Of a stretch of DNA of 64,000 nt, positions 38,276 to 47,324 are shown one piece after another. The notes below the pieces were generated by a model. It worked only from the letters and a program-made list of their open reading frames with translations. It did no database searches and had not been told where the DNA came from. The position numbers and the translations under genes are program-made. Numbering within the stretch: position 1 is the stretch's first letter; each line of letters starts with the position of its first letter. This DNA comes from Asticcacaulis sp. AC466 (GTDB taxonomy: Bacteria > Pseudomonadota > Alphaproteobacteria > Caulobacterales > Caulobacteraceae), in the NCBI RefSeq assembly GCF_000495815.1, contig NZ_AWGE01000006.1:124001-188000 (forward strand). Reading direction: 5' to 3'.

Positions 38276-40564
38276 TCAGAACCTGACGTTCAGGGTCAGG
38301 GTGCCGCTGAGCGGCGCGCCTGGCGTCAGGCGTGAACCGCCATTGTTGAGGGTGGCGATATAGTCTTCATCGAACAGGTTGTAGATGTTGAGCTGAAGCG
38401 CCACACGCGATGTAATGTCATAGGAGGCCATGGCATTGGCGACCCAGTATTCGGGGATTTTTGCCAGGCCAGGCGATTGGGCGAGATTGACGCTGGGGTC
38501 GACGACGCGCAGTTGGTCGCCGGTATAGGACGCGCCACCGCCGATCGTGAATTTCGGTGTCACCTTGTAGGTTGTCCAGACCGTGCCGGTCAGCTTCGGC
38601 GACCAACGGGCGGCCGCGCCTTCGGAGTTGTTGCCGGTCGTTCCGCCGGTGATTTCGGTGTGCAGGGTCTGCACCCCGGCTGAGATCTGCCAGCCTGGGG
38701 TGATTTGACCGACCAGACCCAGTTCGATGCCGTCAACCTTGCGTTCACCGACCTGAAGGAAAGAAGTCGGGTTCAGCGGGTCGGCCAGGGTCAGCTCGTT
38801 CTTGGCGATCGTCTGGTACCAGGCCGCGGTGAGCGATACCTTTTTCGACATCAGGTCCCACTTCGTCCCGACTTCGAGATTACCGACCTCAACCGGATCG
38901 AAGGCCGAGTTCGATGTGCTCGACGCCGAAGCGCTGAGAACGAAATTGTTCCCGCCGGGCGGGGTCAGAGAATTGCCATAGGCAATGTACAGGCTGCCAT
39001 TGTGACGCGGCTTGTAGACGACACCGAGGTTCCAGCTGGCCAGGGTGCCTGACGCCTTGAGGTGGTCGACCGTCGGCGTATAGGCGGGGGCCGTACCCGC
39101 TTTGGCGACATCGGTTTCTGTGGCGTAATTGTCCAGGCGCAGGCCTGCGTTTAGCAGCCATTTTTCGTCTAGCTTGATGGTGTCGAAGGCGTAGGCCGCC
39201 ACGGTCACCGTATTGCCATCCGTATAGGCCCCGGTTGCGCGCGGCATCGGCAGGGCGGTGTCTGAGTTCGGCGTGTACAGATTGCTTGGCGGCACGATGT
39301 CGGTTACGCCCATGGCCGAGGTGCTGTAGGTGCGGTTGAACTGGCTTTCATACGAGACTTCCGCTCCGATGGCCAAATCGTGTTCCCATGTGCCGGTATG
39401 CGTCGTCAGGCTGACATTGGTGGTGTTGATGAGTATCTTGTTGTCCTGATCGACGCGCTGACGGTTGCGCGTCATGGTCCAGGTTGACGGGTCCGCCGGG
39501 TTGATCGCGTCGATGCCCGAAGACCCCGCGCTGATACCGGTCAGAACCCGGTTCATGCTGTTTTGACCATATCGACTGGTGTTGGTCAGAACCGCGCCGC
39601 CGGCGAAATTGTGCTCGACCTTTCCGGTCAGCATGGCGGCATCGACCTTTTCGTAGTCATCGGCGCTGCCGTAGAAGTTTTCGCGGTTCACCCGCTTTCC
39701 GGCACTGAGGGCGGGAACGCTGTTAAAATAGCCGTCATAGCCGATGGCTGAGATGCCGCCGTCGGGCAGATTGTCCTGATGAAGGGCCTGCGCGAAGACG
39801 TAAAACCGCGTGTCCGTGCCCAGGCCGATAGCGAAGGACGGCGCGATACCGTAACCGGTATTGTTGACGTGGTCGCGACCGGCAACATCGATATCCTGGG
39901 CCATGATATTCAGACGGAAGGCGCTGGTTTCACCGGTGCGGAAATTGACGTCGGCCGTGGCGCGGGCGCCGCCCTGGCTATATACGCTGGCGGTCGCCGA
40001 GTGCCCGCCTTTAAGCGTTGGCAGCTTGGACACCAGATTGATATAGCCGGACGATGCGCCGCGACCGATGTCCGCGCCGGCCGGCCCCTTCGCGACCTCG
40101 ACCTGCTCGACATTGAACACATCGCGCGACACAGCGCCAAGGTCGCGGACCCCGTCCAGAAATACCGATGACTGAGCCGAAAACCCGCGTAGCTGGAAGG
40201 TGTCGCCGGCGCTGGTATTGCCGTTTTCACCCAGCTGCATGGTAATGCCCGGTGTGTTGCGCAAAGCGTCGATCAGGGTGGTCGCGTTTTGGTCCTGCAA
40301 CACTTCCTTGCTGATGACGGCGACCGTTTGCGGTGTGTCGATCAGCGCCTGAGTCTTTTTCGGAGAGGAGGTGTGGTCTGCCTTGTACGGCCCGTGGCGT
40401 TCGCCCTTCACGGTCACCTCGGTGCCGCGATCATTTAAATCGGCGCCTGCGTCAGCGGCGGCGTCGGCCAGGGCGGGGAGGGCGATGCTGGGAAGAGCGA
40501 TGGCAGCCAGGGCGATGGCATAGGGATTGACGGGGTGTTTACGGCTGCGAATGGAGGCGGACAT
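38276..40564 (-). CDS. TonB-dependent siderophore receptor (Fiu/PiuA-like)
   Basis: A 762-residue outer-membrane receptor. After the signal peptide (ALAAIALPSIALPALA) the TonB box region and plug domain begin (TEVTVKGERHG; TPQTVAVISKEVLQDQNATTLIDALRNTPGI), with ERVEV-type plug end VEQVEVAKGPAGADIGRG. The 22-strand barrel follows and ends in the terminal Phe of LNVRF. Catecholate-type ferric siderophores are the likely substrate given piuC next to it. The start at 40564 removes 16 atypical codons. Its promoter faces feoA across 249 bp containing a Fur box. Confidence 0.95.
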   Translation of the reverse strand: MSASIRSRKHPVNPYAIALAAIALPSIALPALADAAADAGADLNDRGTEVTVKGERHGPYKADHTSSPKKTQALIDTPQTVAVISKEVLQDQNATTLIDALRNTPGITMQLGENGNTSAGDTFQLRGFSAQSSVFLDGVRDLGAVSRDVFNVEQVEVAKGPAGADIGRGASSGYINLVSKLPTLKGGHSATASVYSQGGARATADVNFRTGETSAFRLNIMAQDIDVAGRDHVNNTGYGIAPSFAIGLGTDTRFYVFAQALHQDNLPDGGISAIGYDGYFNSVPALSAGKRVNRENFYGSADDYEKVDAAMLTGKVEHNFAGGAVLTNTSRYGQNSMNRVLTGISAGSSGIDAINPADPSTWTMTRNRQRVDQDNKILINTTNVSLTTHTGTWEHDLAIGAEVSYESQFNRTYSTSAMGVTDIVPPSNLYTPNSDTALPMPRATGAYTDGNTVTVAAYAFDTIKLDEKWLLNAGLRLDNYATETDVAKAGTAPAYTPTVDHLKASGTLASWNLGVVYKPRHNGSLYIAYGNSLTPPGGNNFVLSASASSTSNSAFDPVEVGNLEVGTKWDLMSKKVSLTAAWYQTIAKNELTLADPLNPTSFLQVGERKVDGIELGLVGQITPGWQISAGVQTLHTEITGGTTGNNSEGAAARWSPKLTGTVWTTYKVTPKFTIGGGASYTGDQLRVVDPSVNLAQSPGLAKIPEYWVANAMASYDITSRVALQLNIYNLFDEDYIATLNNGGSRLTPGAPLSGTLTLNVRF

Positions 40565-40628
40565 GATGTATTTTCTCTCAGATTTTGCCGGAGGGGGAGT
40601 CGGCGTCGCCAAGCGTGTTATTGCGAGC

Positions 40629-40667
40629 TATTATCAATTGCAAGTGAAATTTTGCGAATAACTTGCA
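40629..40667. promoter_or_regulatory. Second iron-regulatory candidate near the siderophore receptor
   Basis: A TATTATCAATTGCAA stretch (40629-40643) and a TGCAAGT/ACTTGCA inverted repeat (40639-40645 and 40661-40667) lie 65-105 bp before the receptor start. The first resembles alphaproteobacterial Fur half-sites. The call is weaker than for 40774-40792. Confidence 0.4.
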
Positions 40668-40773
40668 TTCTTGACAATGAAAAGCCGTCTTCCCGCCTGA
40701 ATCTTCGGTCTTAAGCCTGTGCGCTGCGAATTGTCGCAGCGCCGCGACTCGATGTCCCTTGACCCGCAGGGTT

Positions 40774-40792
40774 CATAAATGATAATCATTCG
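40774..40792. promoter_or_regulatory. Fur box upstream of feoA
   Basis: AAATGATAATCATT at 40777-40790 is the symmetric core of the classical Fur box (GATAATGATAATCATTATC type). It lies 22-40 bp before the feoA start. Iron-loaded Fur would repress feoAB and possibly the divergent receptor. Confidence 0.8.
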
Positions 40793-40813
40793 CAACCTTT
40801 AGAGTGACTATTT

Positions 40814-41053
40814 ATGAAACTGACTGAGTTGCCCGCTTTTTCACCTGCCTTGGTGACCGGTGTCGTCGATGCACATGACGGCGACCTGATCAGTAATCGC
40901 TTGCGCGAATTGGGTTTCGTAACGGGTGAAGAGGTCAAGGTTGTCGGGCGCGGGCCAATTGGCGCCGATCCCCTGCTGATACAGATCGGCTTTACGCGCT
41001 TCGCTCTGCGCCGTTCGGAAGCGGCCCGGGTGACGGTTGAGCGGGCGGCATAG
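40814..41053 (+). CDS. feoA: FeoA ferrous iron transport protein
   Basis: A 79-residue SH3-like protein. The typical NRLRELGFVTGEEVKVVGRGPIGADPLLIQIGFTRFALRRSEA pattern of the FeoA fold is present in full (shown in parts: RLRELGFV, GPIGADP, FALRRSEA). It is cytosolic and supports FeoB. The gene ends one base before the feoB ATG and carries a Fur box upstream. Confidence 0.95.
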   Translation: MKLTELPAFSPALVTGVVDAHDGDLISNRLRELGFVTGEEVKVVGRGPIGADPLLIQIGFTRFALRRSEAARVTVERAA

Positions 41054-41054
41054 G

Positions 41055-42893
41055 ATGGACACGCTTACAATTGCTCTCGTCGGCAACCCGAATTGCGGGA
41101 AGACGGCGCTTTTCAACCAACTGACGGGCGCCAAGCAAAAGGTCGCCAACTATGCCGGTGTGACCGTCGAGCGCAAGGAAGGCCACTTCACCGCGCCCTC
41201 CGGCCGCAAGGTGCAGGTGCTCGACCTGCCCGGCACCTATAGTCTAGATGCCATGGGCCCGGACGAGATTATTACGCGGGACATCTGCCTGGGGCGCCGG
41301 CCGGGCGAGACCATGCCTGACCTGATCGTTTGCGTCGCCGATGCCACCAATCTGCGCCTGCATCTGCGTTTCGTGCTGGAGGTCAAGCGCCTGGGGCGGC
41401 CGATGATTCTGGCGCTGAACATGATGGACGCGGCCCGCAAGCGCGGCATTCAGATCGATACGGCCCGCCTGGAACAGGAACTGGGTGTTAAGGTGATCGA
41501 AACCGTCGCGGTCAAGGCGGACGGTACGGCAGCGCTGGTGGCGCATCTCGACGCCAATGTGGCGCCACACGTGCCTGAAATTCGTGAAAGCGGCGACCTG
41601 CACGGCGATGTCCGCCGCATTCTTAAGGCTGCCGTCGTCATGCCGACACGGACGTCCCTGATCGACGACCGCCTGGATGGCATCCTGCTCAACCCGGTTC
41701 TCGGCATTCCCATACTCGTGGTCATCATGTTCTTGGTGTTCCAGTCGGTTTTCACCTGGGCGACGCCGGCCATGGACTTCATTGAAGGCAGTATGCGCTG
41801 GCTCGGCGGGGTGGTGACGGAAACCCTGCCGGACGGCCTGTTGAAAAGCTTCATTGCCGATGCCCTGATCGGTGGTCTGGGGGCGGTGATCGTCTTCCTG
41901 CCGCAGATTCTGATTCTGTTTTTCTTTATTCTGATCCTCGAAGAGTCCGGCTATCTGCCGCGCGCCGCCTTTCTGCTCGATAACCTGATGTCGAAGGCCG
42001 GCCTGACGGGGCGGTCGTTCATTCCCTTGTTGTCCAGCCATGCCTGCGCCATTCCCGGCATTATGGCCACGCGATCGATACACGATGTCCGCGACCGCAT
42101 AACCACCATCCTTATCGCGCCCCTGATGACCTGCTCGGCGCGCATTCCGGTCTATACGCTGCTCATCGCCGCCTTCGTTCCAGAACAAAAACTGTGGGGT
42201 TTTGTCAGTCTGCAAGGCCTGATCCTGTTCGGCATGTATATCATCGGCATCACGGGGGGGCTGACGGTCTCGCTCGTCATGTCGATCTTCCGGCGCGACA
42301 AGAGCGAACATCCGCTGATCATGGAACTGCCGTCCTATAGATTGCCGCACGCCAAGAACCTGCTCATCGGTTTGGGTGAACGCGCCATGATCTTCATGCG
42401 CCGCATCACCGGCATCATCTTTACCGTCAATACCCTGTTGTGGGTGCTGACCACCTTCCCCGGCAAGCCCGCGGGCGCGCAAGGCCCAGATATCGATTAC
42501 TCCGTCGCCGGCATGATCGGCCATTGGATGGAAGCGGTCTTCGCGCCCATCGGCTTCAACTGGCAAATCTGTGTTGCCCTCATTCCCGGTCTCGCTGCGC
42601 GCGAAGTGGCCGTTTCGGCGCTGGGCACCGTCTATTCGGTCTCCGGTGATGATGCCGCCGTGGCCGATCAACTGGGGCACCTTATTTCGGCGCAGTGGCC
42701 GCTCGCCACGGCCTTGTCCCTGATGGCCTGGTACGTTTTCGCGCCGCAATGTCTGTCCACCCTGGCCGTGATCCGCCGCGAAACCAATTCCTGGAAAATG
42801 GTTGGCGTGACGGCTGGGTATCTGTTCGCCCTGGCCTATATTGCGGCGTTCCTGACCTACCAGATCACGCACTATTTCGTACCGGGAGTCTGA
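41055..42893 (+). CDS. feoB: FeoB ferrous iron transporter
   Basis: A 612-residue inner-membrane Fe(II) transporter with an N-terminal GTPase. G1 is GNPNCGKT (residues 10-17), G2 is near the Thr of VTVERKEG, G3 is DLPGTYSL and G4 is NMMD. The guanine-dissociation-inhibitor segment follows, then two Gate domains (VFQSVFTW region to the C-terminus) with membrane helices. The conserved Cys in HACAIPGIMATRS is seen. It is shorter than E. coli FeoB (773) but in the range of compact forms. The start at 41055 rather than 41037 avoids overlap with feoA and matches the G-domain N-terminus. Confidence 0.96.
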   Translation: MDTLTIALVGNPNCGKTALFNQLTGAKQKVANYAGVTVERKEGHFTAPSGRKVQVLDLPGTYSLDAMGPDEIITRDICLGRRPGETMPDLIVCVADATNLRLHLRFVLEVKRLGRPMILALNMMDAARKRGIQIDTARLEQELGVKVIETVAVKADGTAALVAHLDANVAPHVPEIRESGDLHGDVRRILKAAVVMPTRTSLIDDRLDGILLNPVLGIPILVVIMFLVFQSVFTWATPAMDFIEGSMRWLGGVVTETLPDGLLKSFIADALIGGLGAVIVFLPQILILFFFILILEESGYLPRAAFLLDNLMSKAGLTGRSFIPLLSSHACAIPGIMATRSIHDVRDRITTILIAPLMTCSARIPVYTLLIAAFVPEQKLWGFVSLQGLILFGMYIIGITGGLTVSLVMSIFRRDKSEHPLIMELPSYRLPHAKNLLIGLGERAMIFMRRITGIIFTVNTLLWVLTTFPGKPAGAQGPDIDYSVAGMIGHWMEAVFAPIGFNWQICVALIPGLAAREVAVSALGTVYSVSGDDAAVADQLGHLISAQWPLATALSLMAWYVFAPQCLSTLAVIRRETNSWKMVGVTAGYLFALAYIAAFLTYQITHYFVPGV

Positions 42894-42897
42894 CCGC

Positions 42898-43155
42898 ATG
42901 TATGCCAACGTCCAGGCCGTCATTATTGTCCTCATTGTCGCCTTCTGCGTCGTGCAGATGCTGCGCCGCCTCATGCCCAAGCTTAGCCGCGAGCTTCAGG
43001 TGAAAGGCGCGGACGCATTGACCCGCGCCGAATTACCCCCTGTCGTTCAAGCCATAGGGCAGACCCTAAAACCGGCCGAAATCACCGATAGCGGCTGCGG
43101 CTCCGGCTGCGGCAGTTGCAAGGGGTGTTCGCTGTCGGAACTGAAAAAGGGGTAA
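42898..43155 (+). CDS. Small Cys-rich membrane protein of the feo operon
   Basis: An 85-residue protein with one N-terminal membrane helix (VQAVIIVLIVAFCVVQML) and a soluble C-terminus ending in a Cys cluster, CGSGCGSCKGC. It starts four bases after the feoB stop codon, so it is cotranscribed. Cys-rich, single-span proteins (FeoB-associated Cys-rich family) take the place of FeoC in many organisms and may bind Fe-S or Fe(II). It ends four bases before the stop codon of the convergent GH3 gene. Confidence 0.85.
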   Translation: MYANVQAVIIVLIVAFCVVQMLRRLMPKLSRELQVKGADALTRAELPPVVQAIGQTLKPAEITDSGCGSGCGSCKGCSLSELKKG

Positions 43156-43159
43156 GACC

Positions 43160-45649
43160 CTATTCCGCAGGACAGGCCGCCCCCGGCCTGGTTTCGATCA
43201 GGCGAATATCCGCCACTGATATATCCAGGCTGCTGGACGTTTCCATACGGGCTACGCTCGGCGTTGCGGACAGGTCCTGCGCCTTGAAGCAGGACAGGGG
43301 CACGGCCAGTGTCGCATAGGCCGCAGGGGATGACGTTTTTAGCCAGGCTGTGACCGGGACGGACGCCGTGCCGACGCCCAGACGCACCTCGCCGGTCGGC
43401 GCTGAATTGACACGGACAGACAGTGAAATCATCATTGCGCCATTGGCTTCGCGGGCAATGTCGGAGGGCTTTTCGGCGCCGACTTCCAGCGCGGCCCTGG
43501 CCTTGCCGTTCCACATGGCGTGCAAGGCACCGTCATCCTGCGGCGATACCGTCAGAGCCGCGGAGCCGTACAGGGTTGCCTGTGTGCCGACATACTCCAT
43601 GCGATGCTGGGCATCGTCGGATAGGCTAATCTTATAACCATTCCAAGCGGTGCCCTTGGTGTAATACACGTTTTTCTCGCCGTAGCGGACGGTGTCGGCC
43701 ACCTCGACAAGGTGGGGCGTGACCGCCGGCGCGGCGTAGCTAAGCCCGTAACCATAGGCGAATTGCGGATCATAATTGGCGTCACCGACATTCAGCGGTG
43801 TCTGGTCTGGCCGTTTTGGCCACGAAAAACTTAAACGCCCCTGAAAATCGCGCTTGCCGGTCAGTACATCAGCGATTCCGGCGCCTTCCGATCCGGGCAG
43901 CCAGGCAGCGACAAAGGCATCGGCGGCGTTGATCTGAGGATTCACATACAAAGGCCGGCCGGACATCATTACGGCGACAACAGGAATGCCCTGCGCCTTC
44001 AGCTTGCGGATCAGGGCAAGCGATTCGACATTATCGTGGTGCAGGGCGACATCTGACTGATCGCCCATGAATTCGGCATAGGGCGTTTCACCGAATACCA
44101 CGATAGCGACGTCCGGGGTCTGGGGTGCGCTGCCGTCCGGGCTATACAGGACCTGGCCACCGGAGGCTTCGATCTCGGCTTTGAGTCCTTCATAGATGGA
44201 GGTGGCGCCCGGAAAATCGGCATTTTTGTTGTCGGCGCCTTGCCAACTGAGCGTCCAGCCGCCCGACTGCATGGCGATATTGTTGGCGCCATCGCCAGCG
44301 ATCAGCACCCTGGCCATCGGTTTCAAAGGCAGGACGCCGGAATTTTTGAGCAAGACGAGCGATTTGGCGACGGCTTCGCGGGCAACGGCGCGATGTTCCG
44401 GCGTACCGACCGGGCGGTAGGTCGCGGGGCGGTTGGCGGGAGAAGGCTGCTCGAAAACCTTCATGCGCATCTTGACGCGAAGGATACGGCGGACGGCATC
44501 ATCGAGGCGCTGCATAGAAATGGTGCCATTTTTTACGTCGCGCACCAGGTTGGCGTGCAGCAGCTTCCAGTCCTGAGGCTGATTGAAAATGTCCAGACCG
44601 GCATTGAAGGCGGCGGCGCAGTCGGAATTGGTGCAGCCGGGAATCTGGCCATGGGCCAGCCAGTCGCCCATGACGAATCCATCGAAACCCATCCGGCCTT
44701 TCAGCACATCGGTCAGCAAGGCCCGGTTCGCGTGCATCTTCGTGCCGTGCCAGGCGTTGTAGGACGCCATGACGGACTGTGTGCCGGCATTGATGGCCTC
44801 GACATAGGGGGCGCCATGCAGGCGGGCCAGGTCGGTTTCGGAAACCGTCGAATTTCCCTGATCGCGTCCGCCGTCGGTCGATCCGTCGCCCAGGAAATGC
44901 TTGGCGGTCGAAATGACATGGCTGTCGTCAAGGAAGGTCGCGCCCTGTCCCTCTATGCCCGCCACCATGGCGGCGGCATATTGCGCAACGATTTTAGGGT
45001 CTTCGGAGTAGCTTTCATAGGTGCGGCCCCAACGGTCGTCACGCGCCACGGCGATGGTGGGCGCGAAGGACCAGTCCATGCCGGTGGACCGGACCTCGGC
45101 GGCGGTCACTTCGCCGATGCGCCGGATCAGGTCCGGATCATGCGCGGCGCCTAAGCCAATATTGTGCGGAAACAAGGTCGCACCGTAGACATTATTGTGA
45201 CCATGCACGGCGTCCGATGCCCATATGAGCGGGATAGTGACCTTCTGGCCCGGCCGTACGGATGCCTGGTAATAGGGTTCGATCAGATCGACCCAGTCCT
45301 TCATCGTTGCATGGGGGTTGCCGTTCGGCACCGCGCCCCCGCCGTTCTCTATTGAGCCAATGTGGTATTTTGCCACCTCTTCCGGTTTGATGGTCTTCCA
45401 TTCCGGCTGTATGACCTGGCCGACCTTTTCTTCGACCGTCATCTGCGCCAACATGGCGGTGATGCGCTTTTCCATGCCCGGATCGAGACCGATCGGTGAC
45501 TTCGCGACTGGCCACAGTCCCGGATGGACGACGGCTGGCGATGGGCCTGTGGGGGAGGGGCTTTTGGGCGCGGCATCCACCGCAAAGGCAACGGCAACAA
45601 GCAGCGCAGCCACGGAGGCGGCGCCCTTCGAGAGGGGGCTGAGGGACAT
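43160..45649 (-). CDS. GH3 beta-glucosidase/exo-glycosidase, secreted
   Basis: An 829-residue GH3 enzyme that releases terminal beta-linked glucose or xylose. A signal peptide (GAASVAALLVAVAFAVDA) is followed by the N-terminal (beta/alpha)8 domain. The KH(F/V) loop is seen in TAKHFLGDGST, and the nucleophile Asp in GFDGFVMGDWLAHGQ. The GH3 C-terminal alpha/beta sandwich runs to about 640, and a third beta-rich domain of about 170 residues closes the protein, as in ExoP/BglX-like enzymes. GGAGAAG precedes the ATG. Likely outer-membrane or periplasmic. It may work with the alpha-glucuronidase on plant cell-wall oligosaccharides. Confidence 0.94.
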   Translation of the reverse strand: MSLSPLSKGAASVAALLVAVAFAVDAAPKSPSPTGPSPAVVHPGLWPVAKSPIGLDPGMEKRITAMLAQMTVEEKVGQVIQPEWKTIKPEEVAKYHIGSIENGGGAVPNGNPHATMKDWVDLIEPYYQASVRPGQKVTIPLIWASDAVHGHNNVYGATLFPHNIGLGAAHDPDLIRRIGEVTAAEVRSTGMDWSFAPTIAVARDDRWGRTYESYSEDPKIVAQYAAAMVAGIEGQGATFLDDSHVISTAKHFLGDGSTDGGRDQGNSTVSETDLARLHGAPYVEAINAGTQSVMASYNAWHGTKMHANRALLTDVLKGRMGFDGFVMGDWLAHGQIPGCTNSDCAAAFNAGLDIFNQPQDWKLLHANLVRDVKNGTISMQRLDDAVRRILRVKMRMKVFEQPSPANRPATYRPVGTPEHRAVAREAVAKSLVLLKNSGVLPLKPMARVLIAGDGANNIAMQSGGWTLSWQGADNKNADFPGATSIYEGLKAEIEASGGQVLYSPDGSAPQTPDVAIVVFGETPYAEFMGDQSDVALHHDNVESLALIRKLKAQGIPVVAVMMSGRPLYVNPQINAADAFVAAWLPGSEGAGIADVLTGKRDFQGRLSFSWPKRPDQTPLNVGDANYDPQFAYGYGLSYAAPAVTPHLVEVADTVRYGEKNVYYTKGTAWNGYKISLSDDAQHRMEYVGTQATLYGSAALTVSPQDDGALHAMWNGKARAALEVGAEKPSDIAREANGAMMISLSVRVNSAPTGEVRLGVGTASVPVTAWLKTSSPAAYATLAVPLSCFKAQDLSATPSVARMETSSSLDISVADIRLIETRPGAACPAE

Positions 45650-45782
45650 GGGCGCTTCTTCTCCACTGATTATATTTTTTTACAGAGGATCACGATGACA
45701 GCGTTGTCGTCAAGTCCCTATTGACACCGGTGATATCGCGTCTCTATTCAGATTCACCCATAAAAAAGTTGAGGAGACGCGG

Positions 45783-46205
45783 GTGCAAACCACATTGAAT
45801 TTGGGCGAAGCGGAAGCGCGCCTGGCTATAGATGCCTGCGTCCACGCGCTCAAGACGCGCGGCAAGGCGGGCGTCGTCGCGGTCGGTGACAGCCATGGCG
45901 AATTGCTGGCCCTATGGCGCACGGACGGTTGCGCCTTGCCACCGATCGTCATCGCTCAGAACAAGGTGTATACGGCTGCCCGCGTGCGTGGTCCGTCCGG
46001 CGACCTGGGGCGCGCCGCGCAAATTGACGGCTCGGACGTGCATTACCATGGCGATGCCCGCTATGTTGGCTGGGATGGCGGCGCGCCCGTCATATATAAC
46101 GGTCAGTGTATTGGCGCCGTCGCGGTCAGCGGCCTGTCCGGCGTCGAAGATCTCGAAATCGCCCATATCGGCATCACGGCAATTCTCAACTCTCTGGACG
46201 CATAA
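45783..46205 (+). CDS. HbpS/GlcG-family (DUF336) protein
   Basis: A 140-residue protein of the GlcG/HbpS fold, seen in LGEAEARLAIDACVHALKTRGK and the IAQNKVYTAARVRGPSGDL loop. Known members bind heme or act as glycolate-locus or cob(I)alamin adenosyl-type accessory proteins. No heme ligand is certain. The start is a GTG with GAGGAG eight bases upstream. It lies five bases before an aldo/keto reductase gene and is surely cotranscribed with it. Confidence 0.88.
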   Translation: MQTTLNLGEAEARLAIDACVHALKTRGKAGVVAVGDSHGELLALWRTDGCALPPIVIAQNKVYTAARVRGPSGDLGRAAQIDGSDVHYHGDARYVGWDGGAPVIYNGQCIGAVAVSGLSGVEDLEIAHIGITAILNSLDA

Positions 46206-46210
46206 AAATC

Positions 46211-47251
46211 ATGGCCTTTCCTGTTCCCTACGTCGCCTCACCCACCCGTTACGACACCATGCCCTACCGCCGCTGCGGGCGTTCGGGGCTCAAACTGCCG
46301 GCGATTTCGCTGGGCCTGTGGCAGAATTTCGGCGGTGTCGATGTCTATGAGACCGGACGTGCCATTTTGCAGTACGCCTTCGACAAGGGCGTTACGCACT
46401 TCGACCTGGCCAACAATTACGGCCCGCCCTATGGTTCGGCGGAAGAGACGTTCGGGCGCGTCATGGCCTCCGATTTCAAGGCGCATCGCGACGAACTGGT
46501 TATATCGACCAAGGCTGGCTGGGATATGTGGCCCGGGCCCTATGGCGATGTCGGCGGTTCGCGCAAATACCTGATTGCGTCGTGCGACCAGAGCCTGAAG
46601 CGCATGGGGCTGGACTATGTCGATATCTTCTATTCGCACCGTGTCGATCCGGAAACGCCATTGGAGGAAACCATGGGGGCCTTGGTCACCCTGCATCGCC
46701 AAGGCAAGGCGCTCTATGTTGGCATTTCTTCCTACTCACCGGAACTGACGCGCAAGGCTGCCGCCATACTGAAATCGGAAAATGTGCCTCTGCTGATTCA
46801 TCAGCCCTCCTATTCCATGCTTAATCGCTGGATCGAGGAGGAACTGCTCGATACGCTCGAAGACCTGGGCACAGGCTGCATCGCTTTTTCACCCCTGGCC
46901 CAGGGCATGCTCAGCAACAAATACGTCAATGGCGTGCCGGCTGACGCCCGCGCCGCCAAGGCGGGGTCCTTCAATCAAAAACTGATCACGGACGACAATA
47001 TTCGCCGCATTCGGGCGCTCAACGATATCGCGAAAAAGCGCGGCCAGACCTTGGCTCAGATGGCTATTGCGTGGGTTCTGCGTGATCCTCGCGTCACCTC
47101 GGCGCTGGTCGGGGCCCGTACGGTAGAGCAGATGGCAGACACGCTGAACTCGCTGAACAATCTTGCCTTCACCGATCAGGAACTGGCCGACATCGACACC
47201 TACGCCACGGAAGGCGGAATCGATCTCTGGAAGGTCTCTTCGACACTGTAG
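46211..47251 (+). CDS. Aldo/keto reductase, YghZ-like (glyceraldehyde-3-phosphate/methylglyoxal reductase)
   Basis: A 346-residue AKR14-type reductase. MPYRRCGRSGLKLPAISLGLW at residue 17 is the family start. The catalytic residues lie in HFDLANNYGPPYGSAEE (Asp, Tyr), VISTKAG (Lys) and IFYSHRVD (His). E. coli YghZ reduces L-glyceraldehyde 3-phosphate and methylglyoxal. The longer frame into the HbpS-like gene is rejected. No strong ribosome site precedes it, so coupling to the upstream gene is probable. Confidence 0.93.
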   Translation: MAFPVPYVASPTRYDTMPYRRCGRSGLKLPAISLGLWQNFGGVDVYETGRAILQYAFDKGVTHFDLANNYGPPYGSAEETFGRVMASDFKAHRDELVISTKAGWDMWPGPYGDVGGSRKYLIASCDQSLKRMGLDYVDIFYSHRVDPETPLEETMGALVTLHRQGKALYVGISSYSPELTRKAAAILKSENVPLLIHQPSYSMLNRWIEEELLDTLEDLGTGCIAFSPLAQGMLSNKYVNGVPADARAAKAGSFNQKLITDDNIRRIRALNDIAKKRGQTLAQMAIAWVLRDPRVTSALVGARTVEQMADTLNSLNNLAFTDQELADIDTYATEGGIDLWKVSSTL

Positions 47252-47324
47252 AGACAGGTTAAGTTTGCTTATCTGTCGGGCGATTTTTTGATCGCTCGGC
47301 AATCTACAAAAATTCGGTAGCCGC

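Noticed and set aside
41244-42980. 578-codon open frame antisense to feoB
   Set aside because: It mirrors feoB exactly, with low-complexity His/Gln/Arg/Gly-rich content typical of antisense frames in GC-rich DNA; feoB has full motifs.
47270-47302. GCGAT/ATCGC stem with T-run between aldo/keto reductase and aminotransferase
   Set aside because: Only five base pairs and the T-run lies in the loop, too weak to call a terminator.
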